54,382 bases of DNA, taken from assembly GCA_027577595.1 (NCBI GenBank), contig JANBRJ010000104.1, forward strand, positions 1 to 54,382, given 5' to 3'. This DNA is from Coemansia sp. RSA 487 (lineage: Eukaryota; Kickxellomycota; Kickxellomycetes; Kickxellales; Kickxellaceae). Positions within the stretch are counted from its first letter, which is position 1. Each line of letters opens with the position of its first letter. The position numbers and the translations under genes were made by a program. Below the pieces are notes generated by a model, which saw only the letters and a program-made list of their open reading frames with translations, ran no database searches and was not told the DNA's origin. Positions 9,165-18,531 of this stretch are shown here, piece by piece.

Positions 9165-11417
9165 TCAAAGAAGGCCAAAGCCGGACGAGTTCTCAATGGC
9201 CATCAGCAGTTTGGCACGCATCTTGGCTTCGGACGCGTATTGAGGCAGAAGCAGGCGGCCGAAGCACGTGATGGCAGCAGGCAAATGGTCCGAGTCGGGG
9301 CCGTGGCGCTGCACAACGAATGTCAAGCGCGTGTATCCGCCGAACGGCACGCGCTCCGATGCGGTGACAAATGCAAGCAGACGACGGCGGTTCTCGGGAG
9401 ACAACGCACGCACGATGCGCCAGAAGCAGCGCACGGCGCGGTGGTCTGCGTGATACCCGTCCTCGTAGGCGGCATGGCGCTCCAGCTGGTCGGCGTCTAT
9501 GTCAGCGGACCCGGCAGCCGGGCTCAGCATGGCGACGAGCTCCGGCGCACGCAACATACGCAGCACAACGCCGTCGCATACCGCCACGAAGCCGCGGCGT
9601 ATGGCATCAACTTGCGGCTGCGTCTGCTCAAAGGCGACAAACTGCAGGTGGCGGCGTACGTAGCGGCGGCGGTTGGCTCCAGTCACAGGGAGCCTGTCGC
9701 CGCCATCGACAAGCAGCGCAGTCGCACCGCCGTGCGCTGCCAGAACGCCCAGCGGATCACGCACCGTTACCTCGAACGACCGGCAAAATATGTCCTCCAC
9801 TGCACCCATTGTGCTTTCATCCCAGTCGAGCAGCTGCTGCAGCCCTGCCGCTAGCGCCGGAAACGTGCCACCCACAAGCGTCAGCAGCTCGCTCAGCGGC
9901 ATCCGCTCCGTGTCCGGGCGCTGCGACACAAGCTGCGACACAAGAAGAGGTGCAAGCGGTGCTGTGGCAGCGTCCAGAGGCACACGGTTGTACAGCGCCA
10001 GCCCCACAAGCGCGCCAACCGCCTCGAACTCCGTCAGAGCGTGCGGCGACGATGCGTTGGGCCACAGATGGTCGGTAGCTGCGTCTTCGGCAAACACAAA
10101 GAGTCCGGCACTGGGCGCCAGTAGCTCCGGAAGCAACTGCGCAAACAGCTCCTTCTGCACGCCACCCATATCTGCACCCAGCTCGCCGCCCAGCACGAAG
10201 CGCGCCTTCATCACAAACCGGGCACGCCCACTGCCGCTGCTGCTGCCGCACACGCTTGTAGCCATTAGCGTGTCGACTGCGTCTTGCATAATGTGGTCGC
10301 GTCGCACGTCCATCAGAAAGTATGGGTTGATCGCATCGCCCACCGCTGCGCTGCTCGATGCCAGCAGCTGCCACTCGGGTGTATCAACGCCCAGCAGCTC
10401 CTTCAGCCACAGAACCTCTGCCTGCCGGTCGCGCGCGTGCTTGAAACGCTGCGCCATGCCGTGGAACGCCCCGCTCCACAGCAGCTCCGCCTTGGCGTGG
10501 GCACTGAATAAGAACGGATACAGGAATAGGCTGAAGGCGTTGCGCTCAGTCCACACATCCTCTTCGATTCCCTGCCCTTCTTGCTTGGCGCATATCTGCA
10601 TGGTACGCATCCATCGGACGATATGCGTTCTCATATCGAAGCATGCGCAGATCTGGGGGCTGCTCACATCGACTGTAAGGTTGGTGCGTGGCCCACATCG
10701 GTCGCTGTCTCCCGCGCAGTTGGCGTCGCCGCATGCCCCATCGGCTGGCTGGAACGCCCCAGCCTGCTTCACCTGCAAACGGTCCACAAAGTCCAGGCGG
10801 CAGCCCACCAGCATTTCGTTGGCTTCATCCAGCATCCGTAGCACCTCGAGCGCTGCCGTCCACCGCACAGGTGCTTGGGCCACTTGTATTGCCACCGAGC
10901 GGTCACTGCTGAGTCCCGCCTGTAGCTGGCGCACGCTGTCCAGAGCATCTGCCTCCAACACAGACGCCCACCGCTGCACCACAAGCACCGGAACCCTCGC
11001 CCACCACCGAATCCACGAGCGTCGCGCATCGCTTTCGCGAGCGAACCGCGCAAACCACCCGTCTTCCTCGACTTCGCTGTATGTTGCTTGCACAATCATC
11101 TCGGTTGTTAGCTGTTGCAATGAACATAGCGCGCTGTTTTCAATAGGCTGTGCATACGATGCAAACAGAGTGGCCAACGCCAGCTCCCGCATCAACGTAT
11201 CTTTTGCATCGTCCGTATATAAGAGCGTACACAGTCGCTGTCGAAACTCTAGGCTCCGTTCTGTTGTTTGGTTGCTACTGTGCTGTTGATAGTAAGCGAC
11301 TGCTGCTGCCATGTCGATTCCAAAAGGACACACGTGTGGCCATTCACAGCTCGCGTGGTCATTATTATTATCGGAATGGAATTGTGGCGTGGCGATATGT
11401 GTAGCTGTTGTTTTCAT
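9165..11417 (-). CDS. HECT-type E3 ubiquitin ligase (UBE3A/Hul4-like)
   Basis: Accepts ubiquitin from an E2 on a catalytic Cys and passes it to substrates. The 750-residue protein has its HECT domain in the C-terminal half: NPYFLMDVRRDHIMQDAVD opens it, and FVLGGELGADMGGVQKELF follows. The C-terminal lobe contains ITCFGRLLLPQY with the catalytic Cys718 and ends in a typical tail (FGLL). The N-terminal half has scattered cysteines, including a cluster CGDANCAGDSDRC. It carries no WW, C2 or RLD modules, which points to the UBE3A/Hul4 branch rather than Nedd4 or HERC. The unusually high GC of this gene produces long antisense open frames that I treat as shadows. It is divergent from the CAS1-type gene. 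Confidence 0.9.
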   Translation of the reverse strand: MKTTATHIATPQFHSDNNNDHASCEWPHVCPFGIDMAAAVAYYQQHSSNQTTERSLEFRQRLCTLLYTDDAKDTLMRELALATLFASYAQPIENSALCSLQQLTTEMIVQATYSEVEEDGWFARFARESDARRSWIRWWARVPVLVVQRWASVLEADALDSVRQLQAGLSSDRSVAIQVAQAPVRWTAALEVLRMLDEANEMLVGCRLDFVDRLQVKQAGAFQPADGACGDANCAGDSDRCGPRTNLTVDVSSPQICACFDMRTHIVRWMRTMQICAKQEGQGIEEDVWTERNAFSLFLYPFLFSAHAKAELLWSGAFHGMAQRFKHARDRQAEVLWLKELLGVDTPEWQLLASSSAAVGDAINPYFLMDVRRDHIMQDAVDTLMATSVCGSSSGSGRARFVMKARFVLGGELGADMGGVQKELFAQLLPELLAPSAGLFVFAEDAATDHLWPNASSPHALTEFEAVGALVGLALYNRVPLDAATAPLAPLLVSQLVSQRPDTERMPLSELLTLVGGTFPALAAGLQQLLDWDESTMGAVEDIFCRSFEVTVRDPLGVLAAHGGATALLVDGGDRLPVTGANRRRYVRRHLQFVAFEQTQPQVDAIRRGFVAVCDGVVLRMLRAPELVAMLSPAAGSADIDADQLERHAAYEDGYHADHRAVRCFWRIVRALSPENRRRLLAFVTASERVPFGGYTRLTFVVQRHGPDSDHLPAAITCFGRLLLPQYASEAKMRAKLLMAIENSSGFGLL

Positions 11418-11647
11418 CGAATACGCCGTACAAAAGAGTGCATTCTATTATGATTTAGTTTGAAGTAAAGAGAACTGGTGAAAAAAAAAAATCAACGGAT
11501 GCCAGATAGCAGAGAGAAAAAAAATAAATATAACCCGCTTAACAATCACCCTGTTCTTTTATTTTCGGATATCTGATTTCCAACCTTCTGCTAGACTCTC
11601 CCCCTTTGTTTTCGGTTTTTCGTTTTTCGTACATACAATCCAATCTA

Positions 11648-14005
11648 ATGAACCACTTTACAATCGCATCACTCGTAATTCTAGCACTGTGTACGCTGTA
11701 CTCGCTACACCGACTGCCGGCCGCAGGCGACCGGTGCACTGCGTTGCTCGAAACCGGGTGGTGGACCAACAAACACTCGCTGGTATGGCAGCCGCAAGGC
11801 TGCACGCTTAAGCAGTACAAGCAGCCGGAAATCCGCCAGTGTCTGGGCCAAACCACTGCTCTCTTTGTTGGCGACTCTTCGGTACGCAACAAGTTTTTTG
11901 CGCTGGCACGCGCAGTCGATCCAAAGTTTACACCGCCAAACGAAAAGGCACACCAAAACATTGACGTTCTATGGCCTGCTACCACTGACAAGAATAGCAA
12001 AGGCGGAGATTCGTTGGCTGCGCGCTTCCTGTGGGATCCGTATCTGAATCTTACCGAGACACACGATGCCCTTAACAGCAAGGAACGCAAGATTGCTGTA
12101 GTTGGTAGCGGACTATGGTATTTGCGCAACCGAGCTGCAGGATCTGGCGGTGTTAAGGCGTGGCGCAAAGCAATTGACAAAATGTCTGACAAAATGAATG
12201 TGTACATCAGCCCAATACCGCACATTGTGCCTGAACGGCTATCGCAAGAGCGCCGCGAGACACTGGACGCCGAGTCGATCCACTTGATGAACGAATACAT
12301 GAGCACTCAGGTCGCGCATCTGCAGCTGTTCAGGAGCTGGAACCTCATGGCTCTGCCTGAAGAGACCCAGGACGGACTGCACTACTCGAACCGCGTGGAG
12401 GACCGTGCCATCAACGTGCTTCTTAACAGGGCATGCAATATGGTTACGGTCCCAGCGCACGCGCCATTCCGCACGACTTGCTGCGTCGCATACCCAAGCC
12501 CGCCGTGGCTCGTCGTCGGTGCCGCCCTACTGACATGTATAGGCATCCCGGCGCTCCTCTATTCGCAGGTGCGCAATAGCGCCGCCACCATGCCGTCGAT
12601 CGAAACGCTGCGGCAGATGCTGGTGTTCGGGGCGATTCTCTTGCTGATGTACGTGTGCGATCGGACGCCAGTATTCGACAAGCTGCAAAAGAACTTTGTT
12701 GTGTGGGTGTTCTGGCTGCTTGTGGGCGCCAGTGCGGCGTGGGGCGTGGCAACGTGGGAGAAGGACGCCAAAGGCGGCGGAGGATTCTTGGGACGGCTGC
12801 AAACAGACGAGTGGAAGGGGTGGATGCAGCTCCTGATCCTGGCGTACCATCTGATGAATGCATCGACGGTAGCCGGCATCTACAACCCGGTGCGCGTGTT
12901 AGTGGCAATGTATCTGTTTATGACCGGGTACGGACACTGCTTCTTCTTCCACAAGAAGGCCGATTTCGGACTGCGTCGGTTGACTGCGGTGCTCCTGCGC
13001 ACCAATTTGCTGGCTGTTGGGCTGGCGTACATGATGGGTACATCGTATATGGACTACTACTTTGCGCCGCTCTCCAGCGTCTGGGTTCTGATTGTCTGGC
13101 TGACCATGCGTGTGGCTCCGCAGGCCAACCACACGCACGTTGTGTGGGTCAAGATTGCGGTGTCTGCAATTGCAGCCAAGGCGGTGAACGACTGGTGGCA
13201 CCTGTGGCCCTTTGGGCTGCTGCGCCGCCTGGGCGTCGACTGGAGCCAGCGCGAATGGGAGTTCCGCTTCGGCACCGACATTTTCATCGTCTATGTCGGC
13301 ATGGCCACAGCCATCGTTGTGCTGCACCACGGCGCCCAATTGCAGGCGCATGCACGGTGGCTGCAAATGAAGCGCTGGGCGACGCTGGCATCTGTCGTCG
13401 GGCTTCTATGGTACACGGTCTTTGAGCTCACTCGCATCGACAAGTTTGCATACAACGCGTGGCACCCGTACGTGTCAATTGTGCCTGTGCTGAGCTTCGT
13501 CGTGCTGCGCAACTCGTCGGAGTACTTGCGTATGCATTCCAGCAGCGCATTCAGGTTCGTTGGGCTCATCTCGCTCGAGCTGTTCATTGCCCAGTTCCAC
13601 CTGTTTTTGGCCGCCGACACCAAAGCCGTGCTGGTGCTGTCGGACTCGCGGCTGTGGTTCATCAATTTGGCGCTTGTTTGCGTGGTCTTTTTCACCATGT
13701 GTCAGCTGCTGGGCAATGCTTCCACCGCCATCTGTGCATGGCTGATGGTTGTGCGCACCAGCTCCTCGGGAGCGCAGCAGCAGCAGCATCGTCCAGCAGC
13801 CAACGATGCTGCGATTCCAATGACCGAGCTCCCGGTTGTCCAGCCGCCTGCAGAACAGCCCAGCGCTGCAGCTGGTCACCACCGACCAGCTGCTCTGGAC
13901 CGCTTGGCGTCAGACCCGCCAATTGCTGCACGCTTGTTCGATAGTCTGGCAGCCCGCTGGGTGGTCGGTCTCGCTACGCTTGTCCTTATCAACTGGATAT
14001 ATTGA
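11648..14005 (+). CDS. CAS1/CASD1-type glycan O-acetyltransferase
   Basis: A Golgi membrane enzyme predicted to add O-acetyl groups to cell-wall or capsular polysaccharides. Family knowledge: Cas1p of Cryptococcus acetylates glucuronoxylomannan, and animal CASD1 acetylates sialic acid. The 785-residue product starts with an N-terminal signal anchor (6-22). A lumenal SGNH/PC-esterase-like domain follows, with the block I nucleophile in GDSSVRN (Ser77) and the block V pair in DGLHY (Asp242, His245). From about residue 280 there are ten or so hydrophobic helices of the 10-TM acyltransferase domain. A Gln-rich cytoplasmic linker and a last helix end the protein. I chose MNHFTIAS because the frame extends upstream only from a non-ATG codon. 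Confidence 0.88.
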   Translation: MNHFTIASLVILALCTLYSLHRLPAAGDRCTALLETGWWTNKHSLVWQPQGCTLKQYKQPEIRQCLGQTTALFVGDSSVRNKFFALARAVDPKFTPPNEKAHQNIDVLWPATTDKNSKGGDSLAARFLWDPYLNLTETHDALNSKERKIAVVGSGLWYLRNRAAGSGGVKAWRKAIDKMSDKMNVYISPIPHIVPERLSQERRETLDAESIHLMNEYMSTQVAHLQLFRSWNLMALPEETQDGLHYSNRVEDRAINVLLNRACNMVTVPAHAPFRTTCCVAYPSPPWLVVGAALLTCIGIPALLYSQVRNSAATMPSIETLRQMLVFGAILLLMYVCDRTPVFDKLQKNFVVWVFWLLVGASAAWGVATWEKDAKGGGGFLGRLQTDEWKGWMQLLILAYHLMNASTVAGIYNPVRVLVAMYLFMTGYGHCFFFHKKADFGLRRLTAVLLRTNLLAVGLAYMMGTSYMDYYFAPLSSVWVLIVWLTMRVAPQANHTHVVWVKIAVSAIAAKAVNDWWHLWPFGLLRRLGVDWSQREWEFRFGTDIFIVYVGMATAIVVLHHGAQLQAHARWLQMKRWATLASVVGLLWYTVFELTRIDKFAYNAWHPYVSIVPVLSFVVLRNSSEYLRMHSSSAFRFVGLISLELFIAQFHLFLAADTKAVLVLSDSRLWFINLALVCVVFFTMCQLLGNASTAICAWLMVVRTSSSGAQQQQHRPAANDAAIPMTELPVVQPPAEQPSAAAGHHRPAALDRLASDPPIAARLFDSLAARWVVGLATLVLINWIY

Positions 14006-14215
14006 GGAAAAGTAAATCGAGCACGTGGGTTCAGCTAAAAAGAGCATATAAAGCAAAGGCAAAAAAAAAAACCCCCTCCCTCCCTTTGTACATGCACTTG
14101 CTGTTTCTACCTTTTTTTCGCCCCCGCAAAATCCGAAATACCACCTTTTTTTTCTTTCCTCTCCCTATTTTACTTCTTTTTTTTCTATCTATTCTTAACT
14201 CTGAACATACTAGAC

Positions 14216-15118
14216 ATGACGCAGGACAGTGTAAAGTCGCTCCACGAAGCGTTTCCAGAGATTGACGCCGAGGTCATCAACGAGGTAGTGGCCACTAGCG
14301 GTGGCACAGTTGGTCCCGATGTGGTCAATATACTGCTTGGTATGAGCGACCCCTCGTACAAGCCAGAAGAGCAGGACGTTAGCAGAGCAAAGGAACTTGA
14401 GCGTGATGCAGAGTATGCACGTAGACTGGCAGCTTCCGAGGTGCGCTCAGGCTATGGTCGTCCGCGCCAGTACTCAGCGCCGCCGGCACCTGCTGCCAAC
14501 CCCAATGCCCCTATACAGCAAGAGCATAAAACAAGCAACAGGACCTTGAAGATACGCAATATGCTACGCATAGGTAAACGTAGCAACAGTACTTCGGCTG
14601 GTTCCAATGAGAATAGTCGGAATGCTTCTTCTCAGCACAGCAGACCCGCCGCCGCAGAAGCAACGGCTACGCTGGAGTCTGACTTTTCTGATGCGGCGCA
14701 GTCGTCTACGTCGTCATTGTCGCCACCATCGCCTGCCTATAACAATAACGGTACTTCGTCTACGTCAGCTCCCCCTGAAACAAGCGCCGCAAATAAGAGT
14801 GGAAATATACTGGACGACAGAGACAGCGTCAACCAGAGGAACTTGCTTAGCTCGTACGTGCCACTCAGCCCGTCAAAGTACAAGGCTCCTCCTCCTCCTC
14901 CTAGCCAACAGCAGCAACAGCCAGCAGCAGTAGCAGTAGCTAACGATGCCATCGTGGACCTGGAACACCCATTCGACTCTAACCCACTGCTACTTCCTGC
15001 TCAAGACAATAATCCGTTTGCAGCCGCTTCCCGGAAACTCACGGGCTCAGAAGAGGAAAGAGATCAGTACACAACTATCCCCATCTCAGAAACAAACCCC
15101 TTTCACAAGCGGGCGTAA
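14216..15118 (+). CDS. CUE-domain ubiquitin-binding protein (Cue5-like)
   Basis: Probably binds ubiquitin and links ubiquitylated cargo to membranes or autophagy. The 300 residues begin with a CUE domain (about 4-46: LHEAFPEIDAEVINEVV, then the di-leucine-type NILLGMSD). A short charged helix (ELERDAEYARRLA) follows, then a long disordered Ser/Pro/Gln-rich tail. Two NPF tripeptides (266-268 and 294-296) could bind EH domains. The acidic stretch before Tyr285-Thr-Thr-Ile288 fits an Atg8-interacting (W/F/Y-x-x-L/I/V) motif, as expected for a Cue5-type aggrephagy receptor; that function is inference. It is convergent with ARPC3, 99 bp between stops. Confidence 0.75.
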   Translation: MTQDSVKSLHEAFPEIDAEVINEVVATSGGTVGPDVVNILLGMSDPSYKPEEQDVSRAKELERDAEYARRLAASEVRSGYGRPRQYSAPPAPAANPNAPIQQEHKTSNRTLKIRNMLRIGKRSNSTSAGSNENSRNASSQHSRPAAAEATATLESDFSDAAQSSTSSLSPPSPAYNNNGTSSTSAPPETSAANKSGNILDDRDSVNQRNLLSSYVPLSPSKYKAPPPPPSQQQQQPAAVAVANDAIVDLEHPFDSNPLLLPAQDNNPFAAASRKLTGSEEERDQYTTIPISETNPFHKRA

Positions 15119-15217
15119 AACAATAGCTCTTTTTTTTCAATCGTGTAACAAAATCACTTCTTTGTTAGCCAAACAACAAAAGGGAGGAAGGCCTTTTTAG
15201 CGGAAACATTTTAGCGA

Positions 15218-15748
15218 TTATTTCATGCTCTTGCCCATGAAATGGCGTTTCTGGAAGCATAGCCACCATTTGCTCGGAAACTGAGACCCTCCTTCATAGA
15301 CGGTGACAACCAAACGCTGGGCTATTTCCTGGCGCAGCTGCTGCAAGTATTGGCGTAGCTGGTCAGCCTCCATTCTATCAACCACCTGCGGATACATTGA
15401 CTGCAGAGGGAAGCTGGGGTCGGCTGGGATGACCACATTGGTGACAGCAAGCGAGTGTAAGGTCTTTGTGGCTTCGGACTGTGACGTATTGGCACGCAGC
15501 TTGTTTAAGCATTGCGAGATGAATAGAATAATGTAGATGAGAAGGCGGTCGTTGGGTCCCTTGATTTCAAAGTTCTTGAAAAAGCTGTTGGGCCGGAACA
15601 ATTCAAGAGCTTCGGTTATTGCATCGTACGTTAGGTCTGGTGCTGCGTAAGGAGCGGGTCCGCGAATCTTTGTCACAAACGGTACCAGCGGTAGGCCATT
15701 GATGACGCGCGCATCTGGATGTGCAAGTGCTGAATGGTAAGCGGGCAT
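15218..15748 (-). CDS. ARC18: Arp2/3 complex subunit 3 (p21-Arc)
   Basis: A subunit of the seven-protein Arp2/3 complex that nucleates branched actin at endocytic sites. The 176 residues match ARPC3 throughout: start MPAYHSALAHPDARVING, then LPLVPFVTKIRGPAP, the block FFKNFEIKGPNDRLLIYI, AVTNVVIPADPSFPL, and a C-terminal block YLQQLRQEIAQRL followed by KWWLCFQKRHFMGKSM. The frame stays open another 95 codons upstream from a non-ATG codon into a CT-rich leader, but the family's conserved MPAYHS start fixes the N-terminus at 15748. A CCCTAAA-type element lies about 135 bp upstream. Confidence 0.95.
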   Translation of the reverse strand: MPAYHSALAHPDARVINGLPLVPFVTKIRGPAPYAAPDLTYDAITEALELFRPNSFFKNFEIKGPNDRLLIYIILFISQCLNKLRANTSQSEATKTLHSLAVTNVVIPADPSFPLQSMYPQVVDRMEADQLRQYLQQLRQEIAQRLVVTVYEGGSQFPSKWWLCFQKRHFMGKSMK

Positions 15749-15881
15749 TGATGTTGAATTGAAAAACAAAGAGTGAGAAACTAGTAGAAACGCCAAGAAA
15801 GAATAAAGAGTGAGAAAAAAGAACGAAAATAGAGCAGAAAGAAAGCGTGCATATTTCTTTTGCAAAAGCAAAGCTAGCTCT

Positions 15882-15895
15882 ACCCTAAACCCTAG
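15882..15895 (-). promoter_or_regulatory. telomere-repeat-like element upstream of ARPC3
   Basis: On the minus strand CTAGGGTTTAGGGT, two near-copies of TTAGGG, sits 134-147 bp upstream of the ARPC3 start. Such sites are bound by Tbf1/TRF-type factors in other fungi. A function here is inferred from position alone. Confidence 0.3.
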
Positions 15896-15914
15896 CAGCA
15901 GCAGCAGCAGCAGC
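15894..15914. repeat. (AGC)n trinucleotide microsatellite
   Basis: About seven AGC units between ARPC3 and the 3' end of the fungalysin gene, noncoding on both sides. Confidence 0.8.
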
Positions 15915-15932
15915 TGGAGATTGATTACCAGA

Positions 15933-17897
15933 TCAGCAGCCGCTTGGCACGGAATAGTCTTCGGTGTGGCTGAACCAGCTGCTTGCCGCTTTGACGCCGA
16001 GACCGCGCTTGGCAAAGCCCTTCCACACAGCACACTTGTTCTTGCCGCCGGTCAGGTTCTTCTCTGCCTGGACGATGGCGTCACGTGCATCGATGAACGA
16101 TGGATTGCACGGTTGCAGCTTCATGCCGTCCAGCAGGATCTGGAGCATGATGCTGTTGCCCTTGGACAGGTCGTGGTCGAACAGACTGTCGGCGATGCCG
16201 TTGGCTTCCAGCAGGTTCCACAGCACCTCGTACAGGATGGTGGCCCACACCTCGCCAATCGCATGCACCTCCTGGTACGCCGACTTGTCGAGGTAGGCGT
16301 ACGTCTCGGGGTTCGTCTTCAGGCTGGTGGAGTACGGGTAGTTGCGGATGTTGGATCCGTACGCGTACACACCCATCGTCAGATCACGGGAGCGCTTGTC
16401 GCCGGGCCTGATGCGCAGAAGATTGGCCACCATGTCGCTCCACCCCTCGCCCATTCCGCCTGCCTCGCCATTGTACAGACAGTCGGAGTTGGCCGGCCCG
16501 CCGGTCAGCCGGTTGGAGATGCCGTGCGTGAACTCGTGAGCCACAATGTCCTGCTCCAGGTCGCCGTCTCTGTTGGGCGTCGTCTGCGTCCACGTGTACA
16601 TGCGCATGACGCCGTTTTGGCCGTCTGGCGGAGTTGCAAAGTTGGCGTTGTTTGTGCCGCTGCCGTCCTGCGCAAACGCCACCACGTAGTCGCCGCCGAC
16701 GCCCTGGCCGCTGTGGTTGATGTCCTGGAAGTTTCCGGCTGCCTCGTCGAACCCGTACAGATACGACAGATCGTGCATTGTGTTGACAGTGTAGAACAGC
16801 TGCGTGATGGCGGCATCAACGTACTTGGACGGCTCCTTTGTCAGATCAAGCGGGAAATCAAAGACATTGTTGGTTGCATTGGGCCGGTAGTTTGTCTTCC
16901 ACTTGGATCCGCCAGTTGGGTTATTCTGTGCCCACACGTTGTTTCCCGTGGTGGAGCCGCCAGTCACCCAGCCCTTGGAGCTAGCCGTTGCGTCCGCCGG
17001 ACTGCTGACGATCTTGCGGCTCCCTTCGTCTGGCGCATCCACCGTGCGCGGATACACATTGAACGACTCTGCAGACGCGTGCGACACCCAGTTGTTTATC
17101 GCCTCCACGGCTCCCGTTTCAGAGTTGACGTGTGCGCTCCACCAGTTCTCGCTCTGCTGCAACGCAATGTGCCACACCTGCACAACGGTGCCGTCTTCCT
17201 TTTGCAGCAGCGCCTGCTGCGCCGACGACATCCCTTGCTCGGCTATGCTGTCAGGCAGCCCGCTTATAGTGATGGTAGGGTCGCCGGTCACTGCATTGGT
17301 GGTGGTGGCGATGGACAGCGCGTCGAGCGTGCTGTCGTCGACAGGGGTTTTGACGTAGCCTGCAAGCGACTTGAATGCAGCCCGCAGCGATGCATCGCTG
17401 TTTGCACGCGCCACCAGCGAACCCGTGGCGCCCCGCTTGGTCTTGGGAACCGACGACTCGGGAGCAAACGAGTTGCTAGAAGAGATAATTTGGCCATTGG
17501 CGTTAATGTTAACGTTGGCAAGCCCATTTGCCACCTCCAGTCCGGTGGGCGTCAGCTGCCGTGCATACACGTGGGTGATCCCCGTTGCCGCATCCGTATA
17601 AGCATCGGTAACTTTGATCGTCTTGGCGGAAATCCCATGATGCTTGCTTAGATACGCTGCCGCCACACTGGTCAGCTCTTGCATAGTTTGGTTCTTTGAA
17701 GATGGCCCGACAAATGACCCCACTTGTGTGGTGTCGCTGGTTTGCACGGATATGGGCGACTCGTACACGTTTAGCCTGGTCTTGTTCTTAAGCAAAGGCG
17801 TAAATGTCTTGATTGGCGCTTGTTGCGTGTCGCCAGGCACAAAGGCTGACAAAGCAGTGGTGGCGGCCAAAAGGCCCAGAGTAAACGCAATTCTCAT
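15933..17897 (-). CDS. fungalysin, secreted M36 metalloprotease
   Basis: A secreted zinc endopeptidase of the MEP/fungalysin family. The 654-residue preproprotein starts with a signal peptide (MRIAFTLGLLAATTALSAF). An FTP-type propeptide follows, which acts as chaperone and inhibitor (around residues 50-190, with VTDAYTDAATGITHVYARQ). The catalytic domain carries HEFTHGISNRL (zinc ligands His454 and His458, catalytic Glu455) and the third ligand Glu484 in GEGWSDM. Cys473, Cys597, Cys622 and Cys654 could pair. The open frame runs upstream through a polythreonine-coding repeat, but the signal peptide fixes the start at 17897. A TATATAAG box lies 162 bp upstream, with the GTT/GTC repeat in the presumed leader. 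A 613-codon antisense frame is a compositional shadow. Confidence 0.95.
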   Translation of the reverse strand: MRIAFTLGLLAATTALSAFVPGDTQQAPIKTFTPLLKNKTRLNVYESPISVQTSDTTQVGSFVGPSSKNQTMQELTSVAAAYLSKHHGISAKTIKVTDAYTDAATGITHVYARQLTPTGLEVANGLANVNINANGQIISSSNSFAPESSVPKTKRGATGSLVARANSDASLRAAFKSLAGYVKTPVDDSTLDALSIATTTNAVTGDPTITISGLPDSIAEQGMSSAQQALLQKEDGTVVQVWHIALQQSENWWSAHVNSETGAVEAINNWVSHASAESFNVYPRTVDAPDEGSRKIVSSPADATASSKGWVTGGSTTGNNVWAQNNPTGGSKWKTNYRPNATNNVFDFPLDLTKEPSKYVDAAITQLFYTVNTMHDLSYLYGFDEAAGNFQDINHSGQGVGGDYVVAFAQDGSGTNNANFATPPDGQNGVMRMYTWTQTTPNRDGDLEQDIVAHEFTHGISNRLTGGPANSDCLYNGEAGGMGEGWSDMVANLLRIRPGDKRSRDLTMGVYAYGSNIRNYPYSTSLKTNPETYAYLDKSAYQEVHAIGEVWATILYEVLWNLLEANGIADSLFDHDLSKGNSIMLQILLDGMKLQPCNPSFIDARDAIVQAEKNLTGGKNKCAVWKGFAKRGLGVKAASSWFSHTEDYSVPSGC

Positions 17898-17963
17898 TTT
17901 AAGGAGAACACTTGAATAAGAAAGAAATGAAGAAAGGGAGTTTACTATCAATGTTGCTGTTAT

Positions 17964-17985
17964 CGTTGTTGTTGTTGTTGTTGTT

Positions 17986-18022
<37 letters not shown>

Positions 18023-18024
18023 TT
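17964..18024. repeat. (GTT/GTC)n repeat in the fungalysin leader
   Basis: An uninterrupted run of GTT changing to alternating GTT/GTC units. It lies between the TATA-like box and the ATG of the fungalysin gene, so probably in its 5' untranslated region, read as GAC/AAC repeats. Confidence 0.85.
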
Positions 18025-18058
18025 TTGGTGGGCTGTCGTCTACAAGATGCTTTCACCT

Positions 18059-18066
18059 CTTATATA
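18059..18066 (-). promoter_or_regulatory. TATA-like box of the fungalysin gene
   Basis: TATATAAG on the minus strand, 162 bp upstream of the fungalysin start codon. The rest of the spacer up to 18531 is AT-rich with no gene seen. Confidence 0.45.
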
Positions 18067-18531
18067 CCCATCTGTCCCGTTCATCTTTTTATCTAGTAGC
18101 TCCATCTAGCTATCTATGGCGCAATAGATAGGAGGTTCGGATTTTTGAGGGACTGGAGGGACTACACATTTCCCGGTGAGCACATGCTCACCATATAAAT
18201 GCATACATCCCATTCTACTTTATATTAGCTATATGTCATTGTTCGCGACTAATGCAGCATGTGCCTTTTTTGATGTTACCAGCAAAATAAGTCAGAAAAA
18301 CCAGTTTGCTGCCATGAGAAACAAGACACTATATTCAGTCTTTGAATTATTGACAATAGGAATTTGATAATTCATTAAAGTGAAAAAATCCCTCTTTTTA
18401 TTCTTCGCACATGAACATGTATATTTTAGCATTTCATTTTAGACATTCAGTAAATAAAAAAAACAAGGAACTACAAAACATATCACATGTTATATAAAAA
18501 TACACCATACCCCGGGACTTTTTTAATATTT

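Noticed and set aside
9673-11289. 538-codon plus-strand frame inside the HECT gene
   Set aside because: A Ser/Arg/Thr-rich antisense shadow; the minus strand encodes a clear HECT ligase with its catalytic Cys.
15810-17651. 613-codon open frame on the plus strand opposite fungalysin
   Set aside because: It is the mirror of a GC-biased real gene with a complete M36 protease on the other strand. Its composition is Arg/Val/Leu/His-heavy with no domain and no ATG context.
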